Positions 18,066 to 30,477 of a stretch of DNA of 64,000 nucleotides are shown piece after piece (the first letter of the stretch is position 1; every line of letters starts with the position of its first letter). The stretch is taken from positions 97,158,585 to 97,222,584 of the forward strand of contig BTPG01000006.1 in assembly GCA_036245525.1 (NCBI GenBank), written 5' to 3'. Below the pieces are notes generated by a model. The model was given only the letters and a program-made list of their open reading frames with translations. It ran no database searches and was not told the origin of the DNA. A program made the position numbers and the translations under genes. This DNA comes from Semisulcospira habei. Taxonomy: Eukaryota; Mollusca; Gastropoda; Semisulcospiridae.

Positions 18066-19100
18066 GCAGGTACTAACCGACTGGCATGCTGCTAAACCTA
18101 CCCGCTCTGCTCCATATAAAACAATAGTTGGTATTTAGATAAAACATGTTTCTTCCGGAAATTCTGGCTTCTAAGTGAGCAAAGTGAAAGCGCAAAAACA
18201 CGCCGGAATTTTTTTTTTTTTTTTTAAGTCGTGTCCAGGTAGTCGCTGACGCAGATCAGTTTAGCCTTACAGAGATTACTGAACGTATTGCCGTACATTC
18301 ATCATCTGTGTAAAGAGCCTTGGTCAAAGGACTTAGATACATCTGTACGTATCCGGATGCGCATTCTTTATACTTAACAATAAGAGGTGTAGGGTGTGTT
18401 TTTGGGTGTATAATTTTGAGCCCAACAGAAAGGTCAAAAATAAAGTCAGAGTGCCCAAAGGTCGGCTTTCTCCTAAATTTGCAAGAAGACCCCACTCTCA
18501 AAACGAAATTGTGTATATTGCCTTTTTCGATACTGAAGGAGATGTTCTACAAGTATCGTGCAAGACACCATCAATACCATGTACTACTCAGACTCGGTAC
18601 TTGCTGGGGTGAACACATTGTAGATAAATGCGGAAACAAACACTGAAATGCCTAGACTGAATGGAAATACTACATGAAAACGCACCTGCTTACAAGTACA
18701 AGCTGGTATAAACATATCTTCAACATGAGAATGTCCAAACTATACCGCGACCTGCAAACGTCCCAGGTCTGACTCCATGCATTGTTTCTTGTTCCCACAC
18801 TTCAAGAAATGCCTCATAATAAGATGGAAGCATTTAAACATTGGCTCTACCCTCGGAATTGCCAGTGTCTGTCACCTACTCTAAAACACGACTTCTTTGG
18901 AGCATTTCTGTCGACGACAGAACTAAACGAGTGTGTGGTAGAGGGGAAGTGGCTCTATCAGCTCCACTGGAATAGAAATCTTTCTGTGAAAATTATGTCA
19001 AATGTTTATTAGATATTAAAATATCTAAAACACTCTCGTATCATATACTTGTACAGATCAATCCATAAATCATAACACATTTCTCTCGAGAGAAAGAGAG
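18066..19100. other. GGT intron sequence, nothing recognised
   Basis: This is AT-rich sequence with a poly-T run near 18210-18225 and short overlapping ORFs on both strands (18256-18646) that show no known motif. Confidence 0.5.
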
Positions 19101-19116
19101 AGAGAGTTGGCAAACT

Positions 19117-19161
<45 letters not shown>

Positions 19162-19213
19162 TTAAATAATATCATCATCATCTCTCTCTCTCTCTTCTCA
19201 ATAATCTCATCTC

Positions 19214-19265
<52 letters not shown>
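19081..19265. repeat. Clustered CT microsatellites
   Basis: Several CT arrays are separated by ATCATC-type sequence. The last ends about 10 bp from the donor of GGT exon 3, as GA repeat in the transcript's sense. Confidence 0.85.
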
Positions 19266-19268
<3 letters not shown>

Positions 19269-19275
19269 CATGTAC

Positions 19276-19452
19276 CTGCCAACCTCGGAACAAGCTGTGT
19301 GATCGGCAGCCACGCCCCCCACCGCCCTGCGCGAGCCCTCCAGACTGTCAGCACGCGCGTCATCGCCTCTCAGCCCCAACCCCAGTCCCAGCGCCAAGGC
19401 CAACGCGTACACCATGAACATCACGCCCACAGCGGCCAGCACCACAGCACGA
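19276..19452 (-). CDS. GGT-like gene, exon 3 (membrane anchor and start of ectodomain)
   Basis: The 177-bp exon follows a strong pyrimidine tract and acceptor (TTTTGTTCAG) and ends at AG|GTACATG. It encodes RAVVLAAVGVMFMVYALALA and a Leu/Gly-rich continuation, a single membrane segment as in GGT's signal anchor. It then encodes AVGGVAADHTACSEVGR, matching the GGT block that precedes GRDIL. The split codon AG|G gives Arg with exon 4. A CT microsatellite begins about 10 bp past the donor. Confidence 0.75.
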
Positions 19453-19614
19453 CTGAACAAAACAAAATAGGAAAAACACGCGCGCATCATTTGCACTGCT
19501 AGGCGGCCGTGTAGTGGGTGGGGGGGGGGGGAGGAGGGATAAAGGGCGGGTCACATATCTACTCGCCAGAAGTTTGCAATTTTGGGTAGGCGTTTATGAA
19601 GAATGCACCAGCTG

Positions 19615-19838
19615 CACGGCCGGATCACTTACATGTTTTTTTGGGTTTTTTTGGGGGGGCCCAAAAAAATTTGGAGAAATTAACCACCTATGGCTTTATT
19701 TTGGGTTTTTTTCACCAAGGTGAGCAAAGATCATCCTTCAGTGTATCAAAGTTTTATGTTGTATAGTTTTTATGGGGGAAGGGGGGCATGGCCCCCCGCC
19801 CCCCCCCCCCCCCGCCCACCCCCCTGGATCCCGCCCTG
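19615..19838. mobile_element. Short DNA transposon with 5-bp target duplication (hAT-like)
   Basis: AGCTG occurs at 19610-19614 and 19839-19843. The 224-bp insert begins CACGGCCGGATC and ends GGATCCCGCCCTG, roughly inverted. The interior is G/T and C homopolymer-rich. A related insert is at 53070-53567. The CAGGG-like ends are hAT-like, but no transposase is present. Confidence 0.6.
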
Positions 19839-19918
19839 AGCTGCTAGAGGCACGACTGAATAAAGTAAATCTGACCAAAACCCCTAGAAGTCCTAGAAAC
19901 ATGGATTCAAATTGGTTT

Positions 19919-19986
19919 TAGCAAGAGGCATAGATCCCCATGAGCCCCCGTAACTGCTTGGAATAATAAGGAACTATGCTTCTTGC
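19919..19986. repeat. Type A hairpin copy
   Basis: The left arm GCAAGAGGCATAGATCCCCA and the degenerate right arm GAACTATGCTTCTTGC enclose a loop of about 30 bp. Confidence 0.65.
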
Positions 19987-20220
19987 ATTTGGGTGATGTG
20001 CAAATCTTCTTGGCACTGAAAGGGTTAACATAAGTAAAGGGCCATTTATAGAGAGGCGCACGCTTACTAGCGCTGTGCGCTTTAGAACGTGCCCATTTCA
20101 CAAACATGTAAAAAAAAAAATTTTAAAAATGTTGGTTTATTCCACTCGATAGTAGTTGGCAAACAAATACTGTTTGTACGTAAAAAAAAAAATTAAAATA
20201 AATAAAAAATTGCGGATATT

Positions 20221-21507
20221 ATGCTTAGTTTTCTTTATCAACTCAACCTCCACCTCGCCGACAACAACCTCCTCAGTCCCTTCCAGTCTGCCTATCGCAA
20301 ACATCACAGCACTGAAACAGCCCTTCTACATATCCTTAACGACCTGCTTCTCTCCACTGACTCGGGCAACATCTCCCTTCTTACGCTACTCGATCTCTCT
20401 GCCGCCTTCGACACCATAGACCACTCTATCCTCCTCCACCGCCTTCACCACTCCTTTGGCATCACTGACTCTGCTCACTCCTAGTTTCTCTCCTACCTCT
20501 CCGACAGACAGCAGTCCGTCACCATCGTCGGCGTCTCTTCCAACCCAGTCAGGCTCTCCTGCGGCGTTCCACAGGGGTCCGTCCTGGGCCCGGTCCTTTT
20601 CACACTCTACACCTCCCCCCTGTCCAACATCATCCAGTCTCACCACATACACCACCACCTCTACGCTGACGACTCACAACTACTAGACAAAGACAAACTC
20701 GACAACATTCAGACACTACTGACTCGCACGGCTGACTGCTATGAAGACGTGAAAAACTGGATGACAGCAAACAAGCTCAAACTGAACGACGACAAAACAG
20801 AAGCCATGCTGGTAGGCACTCGCCAGAAACTTTCCCAGCTCCCTCCCTCTCTCCACCTTCAACTCGACAGCACCCCCATTTCCCTCTCTGACTCGGTCAA
20901 GAACCTTGGCGTTATCCTCGATTCCTCTCTTTCCATGACTAGCTTCGTCTCCGCCACGGCCCAGGCATGTTATTTCCACCTCCGCCGCATCAGTCAGATC
21001 AGAAAATACCTCACTACCGAAGCTGCCACCAAACTCGCTGTCTCTCTCATCTTAGCTCGCATCGACTATTGCAACTCTCTCCTTTCCGGCCTTCCTCACT
21101 CCACCACTCTCACTCTCCAGCGCGTCCAGAACAATGCTGCCCGCCTCGTCCTCAGAAAGAAAAAATCCGACCACATCACTCCCCTGCTCAAGCTCCTTCA
21201 CTGGCTCCCCATCCCCCAACGCATCCAATACAAGATTCTGTCTCTCTGCTACAAATCCATGAACAACTGCGCTCCTGCCTATCTCTCCAACTTACTTCAC
21301 CCCTACACTCCTCCCCGTTCCCTCCGCTCCGCCTCCGACCCTCTCCGCCTCCTCATCCCCCGCACCAAACTCAGCACTTTCGGCCCCCGCTCCTTCTCAG
21401 TATACGGTCCATCTACCTGGAACACTCTCCCACTCTGTCTCCGTCAGAAACACTCGCTCTCCTCCTTCCAGTCCGCCCTCAAAACTCACCTTTTTCAACA
21501 GTTCTAG
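20221..21507 (+). pseudogene. 5'-truncated CR1/L2-like LINE reverse transcriptase
   Basis: One frame runs from about 20221 to the TAG-ended 3' part at 21507, with a single in-frame TAG at 20482-20484. It encodes RT domains only: [41 protein letters not shown], catalytic YADD (20662-20673), the [14 protein letters not shown] block and the C-terminal region ending near HLFQQF. The endonuclease and N-terminal RT are missing, as expected from 5' truncation. The codons are C-rich at third positions, unlike the flanking AT-rich DNA. A 3' UTR follows with GCGCATTATAAATACCG and ATT repeats to about 21685, a tail shared with the SINE at about 43081-43505. Confidence 0.88.
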
Positions 21508-21689
21508 CACTATATCACCACAATCCCCACCCCAAGCTGACCGTCGTAATGTATTTTCACTATTTGTGTATTGTGAGTCATTGTCTAAAGCGTGCGCATG
21601 CGTGTGCGAGTTGTGAGTGCGCGCTTAGAGTTATAATTATTATAAGATAAGCGCATTATAAATACCGTAATTATTATTATTTTATCATA

Positions 21690-23383
21690 CATGTGGAAAT
21701 CGGCCCGATTACGTGATCGCGACGTTTTGGACCGTGGTCGCGTTTTTACATCGTGAGCGCCTCGCTGCCTCCCAGTCATAAAACGTTTTTCATAGCATTT
21801 TCAATCCACTCGTGCCGTCCGAGTTTTGCATTTACAACCAAACCGAAAACAGTTGTGAAAACAGCGTAAACATTTTAGTATTAGTACGATCCCCACTCCG
21901 AATTTCGAAGAAAAAGTACACTATTGATAGTGGAAAGTTTTCACTAATTGGACACCAATTTTTGCTAAGCGAAAATCAACAATGGGGCTCCCCCTAGCTT
22001 TGAAGAGACCAGTCTGAGCTATTAAAATTACTAAATATGTTCGTGATTACTTCAAAATTGTACCGGCACGAGTCTGAAGACAGACCCACCCTCCGTAGAC
22101 GAGCAGACAACTTGGAAAAAGGGCTTTAGTTTTGAGATAAAGTCATTTTTGGTTGGTCACGTTTCTGTCATACCTCATTCGAAAGCGTATCCAAAGTACA
22201 TCGCAGGGCATTAGTTTTCAGATCAGAAATGTTGTAGCATCACCTTGAAAATGCCGGAGCGACAACTGACACCACCATTCATTGTTATGGCATTTTTCTA
22301 TTGACAGAATGGATGTCAACGTGATCGTTATTCTTTATGATAATTGCATCAGGAACTTAGCTGTTTAAAACGGTCGATTTTAGTAATCACAACAGTGTGA
22401 ATAGTTGTTACTTGTTCGTCGTTTTTTACAGGGAATTATGGGATCGGGAATGTCCATTCAAATGCTTACGTGCAGATTGCAAACTTTTTAAAGGAATCGT
22501 TTCCCGTAGCTGTCACGAATACAACCAAGAGTCGAACAATTCGCTGTTGACATATTGTCCTTTGTTGCGTAATAATAATAAAAATACGGTCGACAGAGTA
22601 TGCCATAAACCAATATGATTAGAAAGAACAAATATACAAATACTTTACATTCTTTACCGGAAATGCATTCTTCAAAACGCGTGATTATTCAATATGATTA
22701 ATGTACGCGTCAGCCCCTCTAGCATTTATACCCTTTGACCTTTGCGATGGATCAACTATATGAGCAATACAAGCATGGAGAGGTATTATTATCAGCTACG
22801 TCAGTGTGTGCCAAATTTGACTGACTCTGAGAGAAGGCATTTTTCACTCGTTTGCCGACTTCATGCGACACTTGACCTGTCCAAAGGTCATCAAAATTAG
22901 TATGTCTAGGAAGGCGTTTCCATCAGGTATGTCTGTACGAAGTCTGGGTTTGAAGTTCAAAATAGTCATAGAGAAAATACAATTTGATCTTGACCCTTAA
23001 AACAGGTCCCTAAAATTAGTATGACTAGAAATGTCTTGCCACAAAGTATCCCTGGGCCAGGTTTGAAGATTGCGGCCTCCATATCCCCAAGAGCATGCCA
23101 CGACCGCGGACGGACGGACCCAGTACGACAACAAAAACAAAAACAAACAACAAACAACAAACAAACAAACAAAAACAATTTGCTGTCTCACATGAGCCCT
23201 AAACATAGACGAGTTTCATTCAGTTTTCATTTACCCCCTTCACAGCCAGATGTCGAAGATTGAGTTTCTGAAATCTGTGTTAACAGCCGTCCATGGAATA
23301 TAGGCAAAGAGCGGTGTCCGCCAGAGGCAGAGGCAGCCCGTGAATTTCTCTGTCTCTTGCTGACATCACTTTTTGTGTATGTT
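21690..23383. other. GGT intron sequence, nothing recognised
   Basis: No gene is seen. A diverged internal duplication (22886-22950 and 23013-23066, both with AATTAGTATG...GGTTTGAAG) and a CAAACAAACAA stretch near 23140-23177 are the only structure noted. Confidence 0.5.
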
Positions 23384-23725
23384 CCTTCAGGATCTCTATC
23401 TCTTGCGGATAAGGGTCTATATGAGGATCTCTATCTCTTAAGGATGAGGGTCTATGTGAGGATCTCTATCTCTTGCGGATGAGGGTCTATGTCAGGATCT
23501 CTATCTCTTGCGAATGAGGGTCTATATGAAGATCTCTATCTCTTGCGAATTAGGGTCTATGAGGATCTCTATCTCTTGCGAATGATGGTCTATATGAGGA
23601 TCTCTATCTCTTACGGATGAGGGTCTATATGAGGATCTCTATCTCTTGTGAATGAGGGTCAATATGAGGATCTCTATCTCTTACGAATGAGGGTCTATAT
23701 GAGGATCTCTATCTCTTGGGAATGA

Positions 23726-24111
23726 TTGATTGTAATTGCTTAGCGTCCCGACAGCAACAAGACTTTCTCAGGACGTGCCTGCACTGCTTGTGGAAAAAAA
23801 AAAACTAAACAGAATATTGAATGTATGTTGCCAGCCGGTCCAATACGTTAAATAAACCTACGACATGGGGCCTAAATAAAGCTAAGACCATTTAGCAACA
23901 CACATTCAATATCAAGAGCTACAGACAGCGCAGACAGTAGGGAGAGTTTAAAAAAGGCAAAGGTGAATAGACCAAGGGTAGAATTAGTAGAAAGAAACAC
24001 ATGCCCCAGAATAGAGGGGAAAACCCACCCTGTGGGGCTGACCAGGGTGACCCTGGGAACTAAAAAGTAGTTAACCGCACCCAAGTCCCCCAGGGCAGAC
24101 CCGGGTGGGGG
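23726..24111. mobile_element. Retroposon-like insertion with 13-bp target duplication
   Basis: CTCTTGGGAATGA occurs immediately on both sides (23713-23725 and 24112-24124). The insert has a GATTGATT-type end next to TAATTGCTTAGCGTCCCGAC, an A-run (23795-23805) and GGGTGGGGG at the other end. A 13-bp duplication fits target-primed retroposition. No ORF was recognised. Confidence 0.65.
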
Positions 24112-24832
24112 CTCTTGGGAATGAGGGTCTATATGAGGATCTATATCTCTTGCGAATGAGGGTCTATACGAGGATCTCTATCCCTTACGAATGAGGGTCT
24201 ATATGAGGATCTCTATCTCTTACTGATCAGGGTCTATATGAGGATCTCTATCTCTTACGGATGAGGGTTATTAGATGATCTCTATCTCATACGGATGAGG
24301 GTCTATATGAGGATCTTATCTCTTGCGAATGAGGGTCTATATGAGGACCTATATCTCTTACGGATGGGGTCTATAATTAAGAGGATCTCTATCTCACTGA
24401 TGAGATCTCTATTTCTTACTCTATCTCTTGCGAACGAGGGTCTATATGAGGATCACTATCTCTTACGAATGAGGGTCTATATAAGGATCTCTATCTCTTA
24501 CGGATGAGGGTCTATATGAGGATCTCTGTCTTACGGATAAGGGTCTATATGAGGATCTCTATCTCTTACGGATGAGGGTATGTATGAGGATCTCTATCTC
24601 TTACGGATGAGGGTCTATATGAGGATCTCTAGCTCCCACGGATGAGGGTCTATATGAGGATCTCTAGCTCTCACGGATGGGGGTGTATATGAGGATCTCT
24701 ATCTCTTACGGAGGAAGATCTATAAGAGGATTTCTAGATCTTGTGGATAAGGGTCTGTATGAGGATCTCTATTTCTTGCGGATGATGGTCTATATGAGGA
24801 TCTCTAGATCTTGGGGATGAGGGTATATATGA

Positions 24833-24966
<134 letters not shown>

Positions 24967-25073
24967 TGAGGTTCTATATCTATATCTCTTGCGCATGAGG
25001 GTCTGTATGAGGATCTCCAGTCTTGTGGCAGAAGACTGCACAACCTGCAAGAGATGGATCGGCAGCCATGATG

Positions 25074-25137
25074 TTACGGTAGTGCCAGATTAGCCTGGCG
25101 TGTGAGTAGGCACCAAGCTAACCTGGCACTACCCTTC
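25074..25137. repeat. Variant type B hairpin core
   Basis: GGTAGTGCCAGATTAGCCTG and CTAACCTGGCACTACC form inverted arms. The flanks lack the standard element ends. Confidence 0.55.
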
Positions 25138-25260
25138 ATCTGTCGTATCGACCCGTCCCAGTCGGTGTCAGGGCAAAAGCCAGAAGACTGTTCTAGACAA
25201 ACATCTCTCAGCTCTCGAATGAGCTAATAAAGACTCTCAATGGTAGTCCAGAACCACGAA

Positions 25261-25473
25261 TTAACCCATTGTGTCCCAGGTACGAAACACCCACATTTTG
25301 GAGTTGTCCTCTTAGGACTGCATTACAATTCAGGAGACAGATCGACCATGACAGTTCCAGGGTGGTGCCAGAATAGCTTGGCGCCTATAGGCGCCAAGCT
25401 ATTCTGGCACCACCCTTGAACTATCATGGTCAATCCATATATTGCTGCGGTGTGTCAGGACTGAATGAGTTAA
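25261..25473. mobile_element. Type B TTAA-flanked hairpin element, complete
   Basis: TTAA at 25261-25264 and 25470-25473 bound the element. The ends are CCCATTGTGTCCCAG and CTGAATGAG. The long palindrome spans about 25345-25432: left arm CAGTTCCAGGGTGGTGCCAG + AATAGCTTGGCGCC, right arm GGCGCCAAGCTATTCTGGCA + CCACCCTTGAACTATCATGG. Confidence 0.75.
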
Positions 25474-25908
25474 AAGTACGGTAAAAGCTCCATTGTTTTG
25501 TAGTACTTAGTGAAGCCGGAGGTTATTACTGAACTCTACAAAGTTTGGTGTACGGTTCTAAGAACTCGGGTGTCCTCGGTTGTACGGTTCTCGTACACAT
25601 TTGAAATTTAAATGAGAACCGTGGTATGGAGTTTCTCAGTACGTTACACCATACTGTGCAGAGTTCAATGGTTTGGTATGGTTCTGGACTATCACCGAGT
25701 GTCTTCACAAGAGGAAGGTTGATATGCTATTCAACAGGTTTCAATTTTAAAATAAAGCGTCAGTTATTGTTGGGTTGTTTTTTTTTTTCCTCTTGGCTGG
25801 CTTTGTCATGGAACCGTCCACTCTCCTTTGTGTTGATATGACGTGCATGCGGCCTCACGTTTCCACTGAAAGTGATAGAAATGTGAACACGATGACGGCG
25901 TCACTGAC

Positions 25909-26058
25909 CTGCAAGAACAACACGGACAGCACGTGCACTGTTTGTCCAGGGTCCCGCTGACCTTGCCCTTAGGTGCTGGTGACGTCACGGTGACTGCGGT
26001 GGACGGGGCGGGCCTGGAGTTTTGTTGCTCGTTGAGAGGTTGTCTTTCTGCGCTTGGG
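25909..26058 (-). CDS. GGT-like gene, exon 2 (Cys-rich juxtamembrane tail)
   Basis: The 150-bp exon lies between acceptor ...TTGTCTAG and donor CAG|GTCAGT. It starts with one base completing a Ser codon and ends with AG, the same phase on both sides. It encodes PSAERQPLNEQQNSRPAPST, a Ser/Thr/Pro-rich stretch, and ends in QCTCCPCCSC. In the joined protein this cysteine cluster sits immediately before the membrane anchor, where S-acylation is common. The exon is in phase, so skipping it would keep the frame. No alternative gene was recognised. Confidence 0.6.
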
Positions 26059-26105
26059 CTAGACAACAGGGATACAGACATATGATATACACGTGTACTA
26101 ACCCC

Positions 26106-26387
26106 TTAACCTTTTCATCCTGACACACTACTGCTTGAAATTAGTTTGACTATGATAGTTCAAGGGTAATGCCAGAATAACTGGGCGCCTCATCAGGCGC
26201 CAAGCTATTCTGGCACAACCCTTGAACTAAAATGGTTGATCCATCTCCTAATCTGTAATGTAGCCTCTCTTGTATGTCTCTTGCCGTTAGGCCTACCGCG
26301 TTCTTGATGCCCACGTTGGGTCCATGTCATTGGTGTTCTTCACACACTGAAACGTCGTTCAGTGGGCAGTAGCAGCGAAGGGGTTAA
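26106..26387. mobile_element. TTAA-flanked element with type B core
   Basis: TTAA at 26106-26109 with CCTTTTCATCCTGAC, and AGCGAAGGGG + TTAA at 26384-26387. The type B palindrome is at about 26150-26236 and has a damaged centre (AACTGGGCGCC). About 140 bp of other sequence separates the palindrome from the right end. Confidence 0.5.
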
Positions 26388-26512
26388 TACAACTTATTAC
26401 AGGAGGCCCAGTCTCTGGGCTAGTCTGCTGAGAAACCTCTGCCTCACGTGTTTCCACACTGCACTGGCTCATTCTAGAAAAGGACGCCGATGTAGGCCGG
26501 ATCTAAAAGCGT

Positions 26513-26650
26513 TAACCCTTTTAGCCCCACGGGTGCATTTCCGAATTGTGGAAGTGTTATTTAACGAGTGTGTACCAGTTGCACGAGGTGGATTGACCAT
26601 GATAATTCAGTCAAGGGTAGTGCCAGATTAGCTTGGCGCCTTCAGGACAT
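26513..26650. repeat. Partial type B element (left half)
   Basis: TTAACCCTTTTAGCCCCACG leads to GATTGACCATGATAATTCAG and GCCAGATTAGCTTGGCGCC. The right half is absent. Confidence 0.5.
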
Positions 26651-29494
26651 CAGTGCCGCGTTAGTATAACTGTGCATGTTACTGACTGTCTAAATTCTAC
26701 TTGTAACTAGATCACGCATAGTAATGGCGGAAAACGCCAGCCTGAGGTTTGTTTATTTCTTTTCTCAGGTTGTTCATATCGCCCGCTGACACTGATCTCA
26801 GTCCTCAATTCCACTAGTGAAGCGGCGACTCGCACGTTTGCTGGCGTGAGTGTGTTCTCCGTTCGTGTGTCAGTCAGTGTGTATGTATAAGACATACATT
26901 TCGAGCATTCGTACACGCTAAGAAGAATGTCGATTACTACTACACATAAGGAGCTTGTTAATGTTGCAGTATGAGCACATTTCGCGTTTCCGTTTCGGGA
27001 TTCAGTGAACTCTTCTTGGCGTGCAATGGATTTTGGGAAGGAAAGTATAGCAAGCAAATTCATGAATATTAATTTGCTTGTTATACAATATATAAATACA
27101 TGTGTCAAAGAAGGAAAAATTGTATGGACTGGGTACATAAAAGTATGACATACAAGTGTCGTTAAAATACCAGTACTATTTTCGTACCCAGTAGGCTACA
27201 TCCTCAAGAAGCTTGTATCATGCTTCTTGCCACATCAAGGCCTTTATCCCTAAGGTCAGTGGAGGTTCCGCCTACGACATTCGGCAGAAAGAGTTTACGG
27301 TGCACGTGCTACGTGTCACGCGCTCGCGTACGCGTCTGGTCAGGCAGTCAACGCAAGTAGTCTTGCAATGCATGAATTAGGCTGCTAGGGTCTGTATAGT
27401 TCATCTATTGCTGCAGAAACGGCCTGATGAGAATTTTATGCATAGCAGAACTGACATTCGGCCATTAGGCTTTTACAAGACATGGACTTTCATGAACCTT
27501 CTATAAGTCTGGGGCATAAATTCGCATGAGCCGCCCCTGCTAATGAAAAAGGATTAATATTTTCATCACTTTTATATTATTGTTGTTGTTGTTACTGTAA
27601 TAAAATGATGAGGTAATCCCAGTGCTGAAAAATATTCCACTCACTTTCAGAAAAATATTCCACTTTCATTTCAAGATATGACCTGCTCACTGCCGAGAAC
27701 ACCAACCGCAAGACAGAGCTGCAGGTACTCTCTGCCTAGGTACGCATTTTACCTGAACACGAGTAGCTGATTATTCCGAATCCAGAATCGAGTTGACGTG
27801 GTCTAGACAAAATACATCAGTTCAGTCAAGGCCCTTGTTTAGTCAGTTTGGAACTTTCCCGCTGGTGACAGACACATTGCCCATTCCATCAACAAACCAA
27901 TGTGCGCTGGTCTGTGATTTTGGACCTTACGGCAAAACGCCGAAAGGTCAAAAATCACATACCAACAAGCAAAATACCGCCGGGCGCCTGTTCATGTTAC
28001 CTATGACCGCCTCTCAATGTTCACATATATAGTGGGGGCAGTTATATATATTCTCGCTGCGCTGAATGTAACAAACATAAGATGCATACAGACTTAGTGT
28101 ACACACATGGTACATTCATACTGGCGAGGGAAACACGTGTACAAACCCTTAATTAAGGTACAATAATTAATTAAACTAATGACATCGCAGTATTCTGAGC
28201 ACAACGGGTTTCCATACCCTGCACAGCAAAAACGCCGTGACAGTCACCTGTCGTCAGCCTAAATTGTAAAAACCAGATGCCGGCGAGAGGGCAAGCGCGC
28301 GGTCCATACGGCAACCGTGGCGCCTGTTATAATCGGACAGATTTTAGTGCACATAAAGAAGACATTTTAAGAGGTATTTTAACTTATTTCAGGTAGTTCA
28401 CAAATCAACCAAAACATAGTTACATCGGTATCTCTTGTATGCACTGTTCTGATGAGGTATTTGTTGTTTGCTGTGTAGTCCTATATTCTTCGCCTAGACA
28501 GGTTTACGGCGTCTGCGCTGCGATGTCGGAAACTCGAAAAGGCCGCCAAAATGCTCTCGTCAGTCTGCGAGAAATGGCTGTACATTAGGTCTGCGTAAAG
28601 CATAGAGCCTCACGAGGCCCTGCGTACAACTTGCTTATGAATATCTGTGCCATTTTGCTGCCTTGCGGTATTTGTGATTAGCGGTGGTAATGTATGGTAA
28701 ACCAACGGTGTTAGAATAGACAGAATTTACTTTATAGTTTCTCGCGGCATCCAAGCTGTATGACTGCTAGTTTTCAGTATCTGTCCTATTAATGTTTAAA
28801 TACTTATATTTTCCACAATTTAATTTTAAAAAGTGACTTAATTAATGACCTTGCCTAACAAATATTATAAAGTTAATGGCCGTACAAATCAGTACCAAGC
28901 AGGCTATTCCACTTGATGTCGACTCAACATCTGTGTAAATCCGTGCCCAAGTAAGTGCACTTTTCCAGTAAAGTAACACAACGGACACTTTTTTTTTCAA
29001 ACTATATAACATTTACTTGGGTGTAATTCCCACTCAAACAGCAATGTACTGCTGTATAGCTTTGTAACAAACTTTATTCATGTATTTTCGATGATAAAGA
29101 TTTCGCGACGACACAAACTCACTGGGTGACAAGGGATGTCGTCCTTAGTGATGACAAAACAAGCGCACCAGTGTTCAGCATGTGCATGTTATAGTGTAAA
29201 TTTTATTCAAACCGGCTCACTGAATTCAAGACAGCGTGAAAGTGTGCAGTTATCTTCTAGCCGCCCTAGACAGTAGTTACAGGCAGCCACTCCTGACCTG
29301 ATTTTAACTTTGCAAAGAAAAGAGTACATTCTTGTCTTTAGGAGGCGCCCTGGCCAAAGCTGCTGGACTACCTTGGCGAGAATTATTACAAACGGGCGAA
29401 ACATTAATGGGATGTCAGTTCTCAGATTGCTTAGTTACTTGATTTCCGGCATTTTCAAGAAGAAGTCACATTGTAGCCTTTCAACTGTCAGCTA
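26651..29494. other. GGT intron 1 sequence, no recognised gene
   Basis: AT-rich DNA. A 143-codon minus-strand ORF (26707-27138) has no known motif and is probably chance. A half type A arm (GGCATAAATTCGCATGAGCC) is near 27511. No RNA gene was recognised. Confidence 0.5.
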
Positions 29495-29665
29495 CTACTT
29501 AAGACCGGGATGTCCATCACGAGGAACTCCCAAGCGTGCGAACTTTTGTCAGAGAGGTGAAGGTTGTGGTTTCTGCCTTCCGAGAAGTGGGAGACCCATT
29601 TGTGGAAGACAGTGGGTACCTCATTGCACTGGATACCGAGAACGTCATTCCAGAAGAGGTTGTTG
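29495..29665 (+). pseudogene. PIN/FEN-like plus CXC family gene, left part (split by Polinton)
   Basis: The frame after a TAA near 29493 reads DRDVHHEELPSVRTFVREVK, then AFREVGDPFVEDSGYLIALD and ENVIPEEVV up to the TTGTTG target site at 29660-29665. From memory, this resembles the N-terminal half of an uncharacterised family abundant in cnidarian and molluscan genomes (NPF...LLVLD...VVD... block). The reading continues at 40296 beyond the inserted Polinton. More N-terminal sequence expected for the family was not found upstream, so the gene is probably truncated or has undetected introns. Confidence 0.55.
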
Positions 29666-30477
29666 AGAGACAGAAGATAGGGGGCTACACCGACTCCTAT
29701 CTAATTATTGCCGATCAAATACTCCCAATCTATTATATTTTAATAACATACACCATCAATCTAACATAACCCCACATCACTCGCGCTAAATCTAATCATA
29801 TAGCTGAGTGAGAGTTCCTCAGAAATCATGACGAGTCAATTTTCAGTGCAAACAGGGTAGCTGATTCACTCTAGGTAATATTATACGTCAGCTAAGTGTG
29901 CAAAAAAGCTTAATTGTTAACTGCACTATTGACTTAAAACAGGTCGGCTAACACACTGGAGGTGGTCAAATTTCAACACAGGCATGCTGTTCCCGTTCTG
30001 CACACAGCTAAATGCGAATAAACGCCCCATAGTCACCCTCACCCTCACCCCTCCCCCCCACACACACACACAGACACCCCCCCCACACACACACACACAT
30101 ACACACACAATCACATTGTGTAGAACTGCACTGTGTCAAACCTACCCGTACCTTGGCAAATGCCTGATTTAAGTCAATAAGTCAAAACGAAAATGTAGTT
30201 CAGATTATGGTTACTGTGTCAAAACGAAAAATCTGGGTTATTAGTTCATTTCAGGAAAAGGAGGTCATTCCGGAATAAGGAGGCTATTTCGGTAAAAGGA
30301 GGCCACGCTCTGGGTTGAACAGTAGCAAGTCAACTCAAAATGATTTCTGTTTGCAACAACACGAACACATGAAAAACACCCCCCTGGAAATAGGCTCATC
30401 CATCAGGTTATTCAATTGGTCGGGCCCATTCAAAAGGGGTGTTTTTAAATATCCCTTTCCCGTCCACAGAGGTATGA
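29666..30477 (+). repeat. Polinton left terminal inverted repeat (812 bp)
   Basis: It starts AGAGACAGAAGATAGGGGGC and matches the reverse complement of the right end through GAGGTATGA at 30477. It contains a CA/C microsatellite (about 30056-30113) and an odd run of AAAAGGAGG-like motifs (30255-30302). Identity to the right copy looks high outside the microsatellite. Confidence 0.92.

Noticed and set aside
26707..27138. 143-codon ORF on the minus strand as a gene
   Set aside because: No recognisable motif, and the sequence is AT-rich intron DNA.
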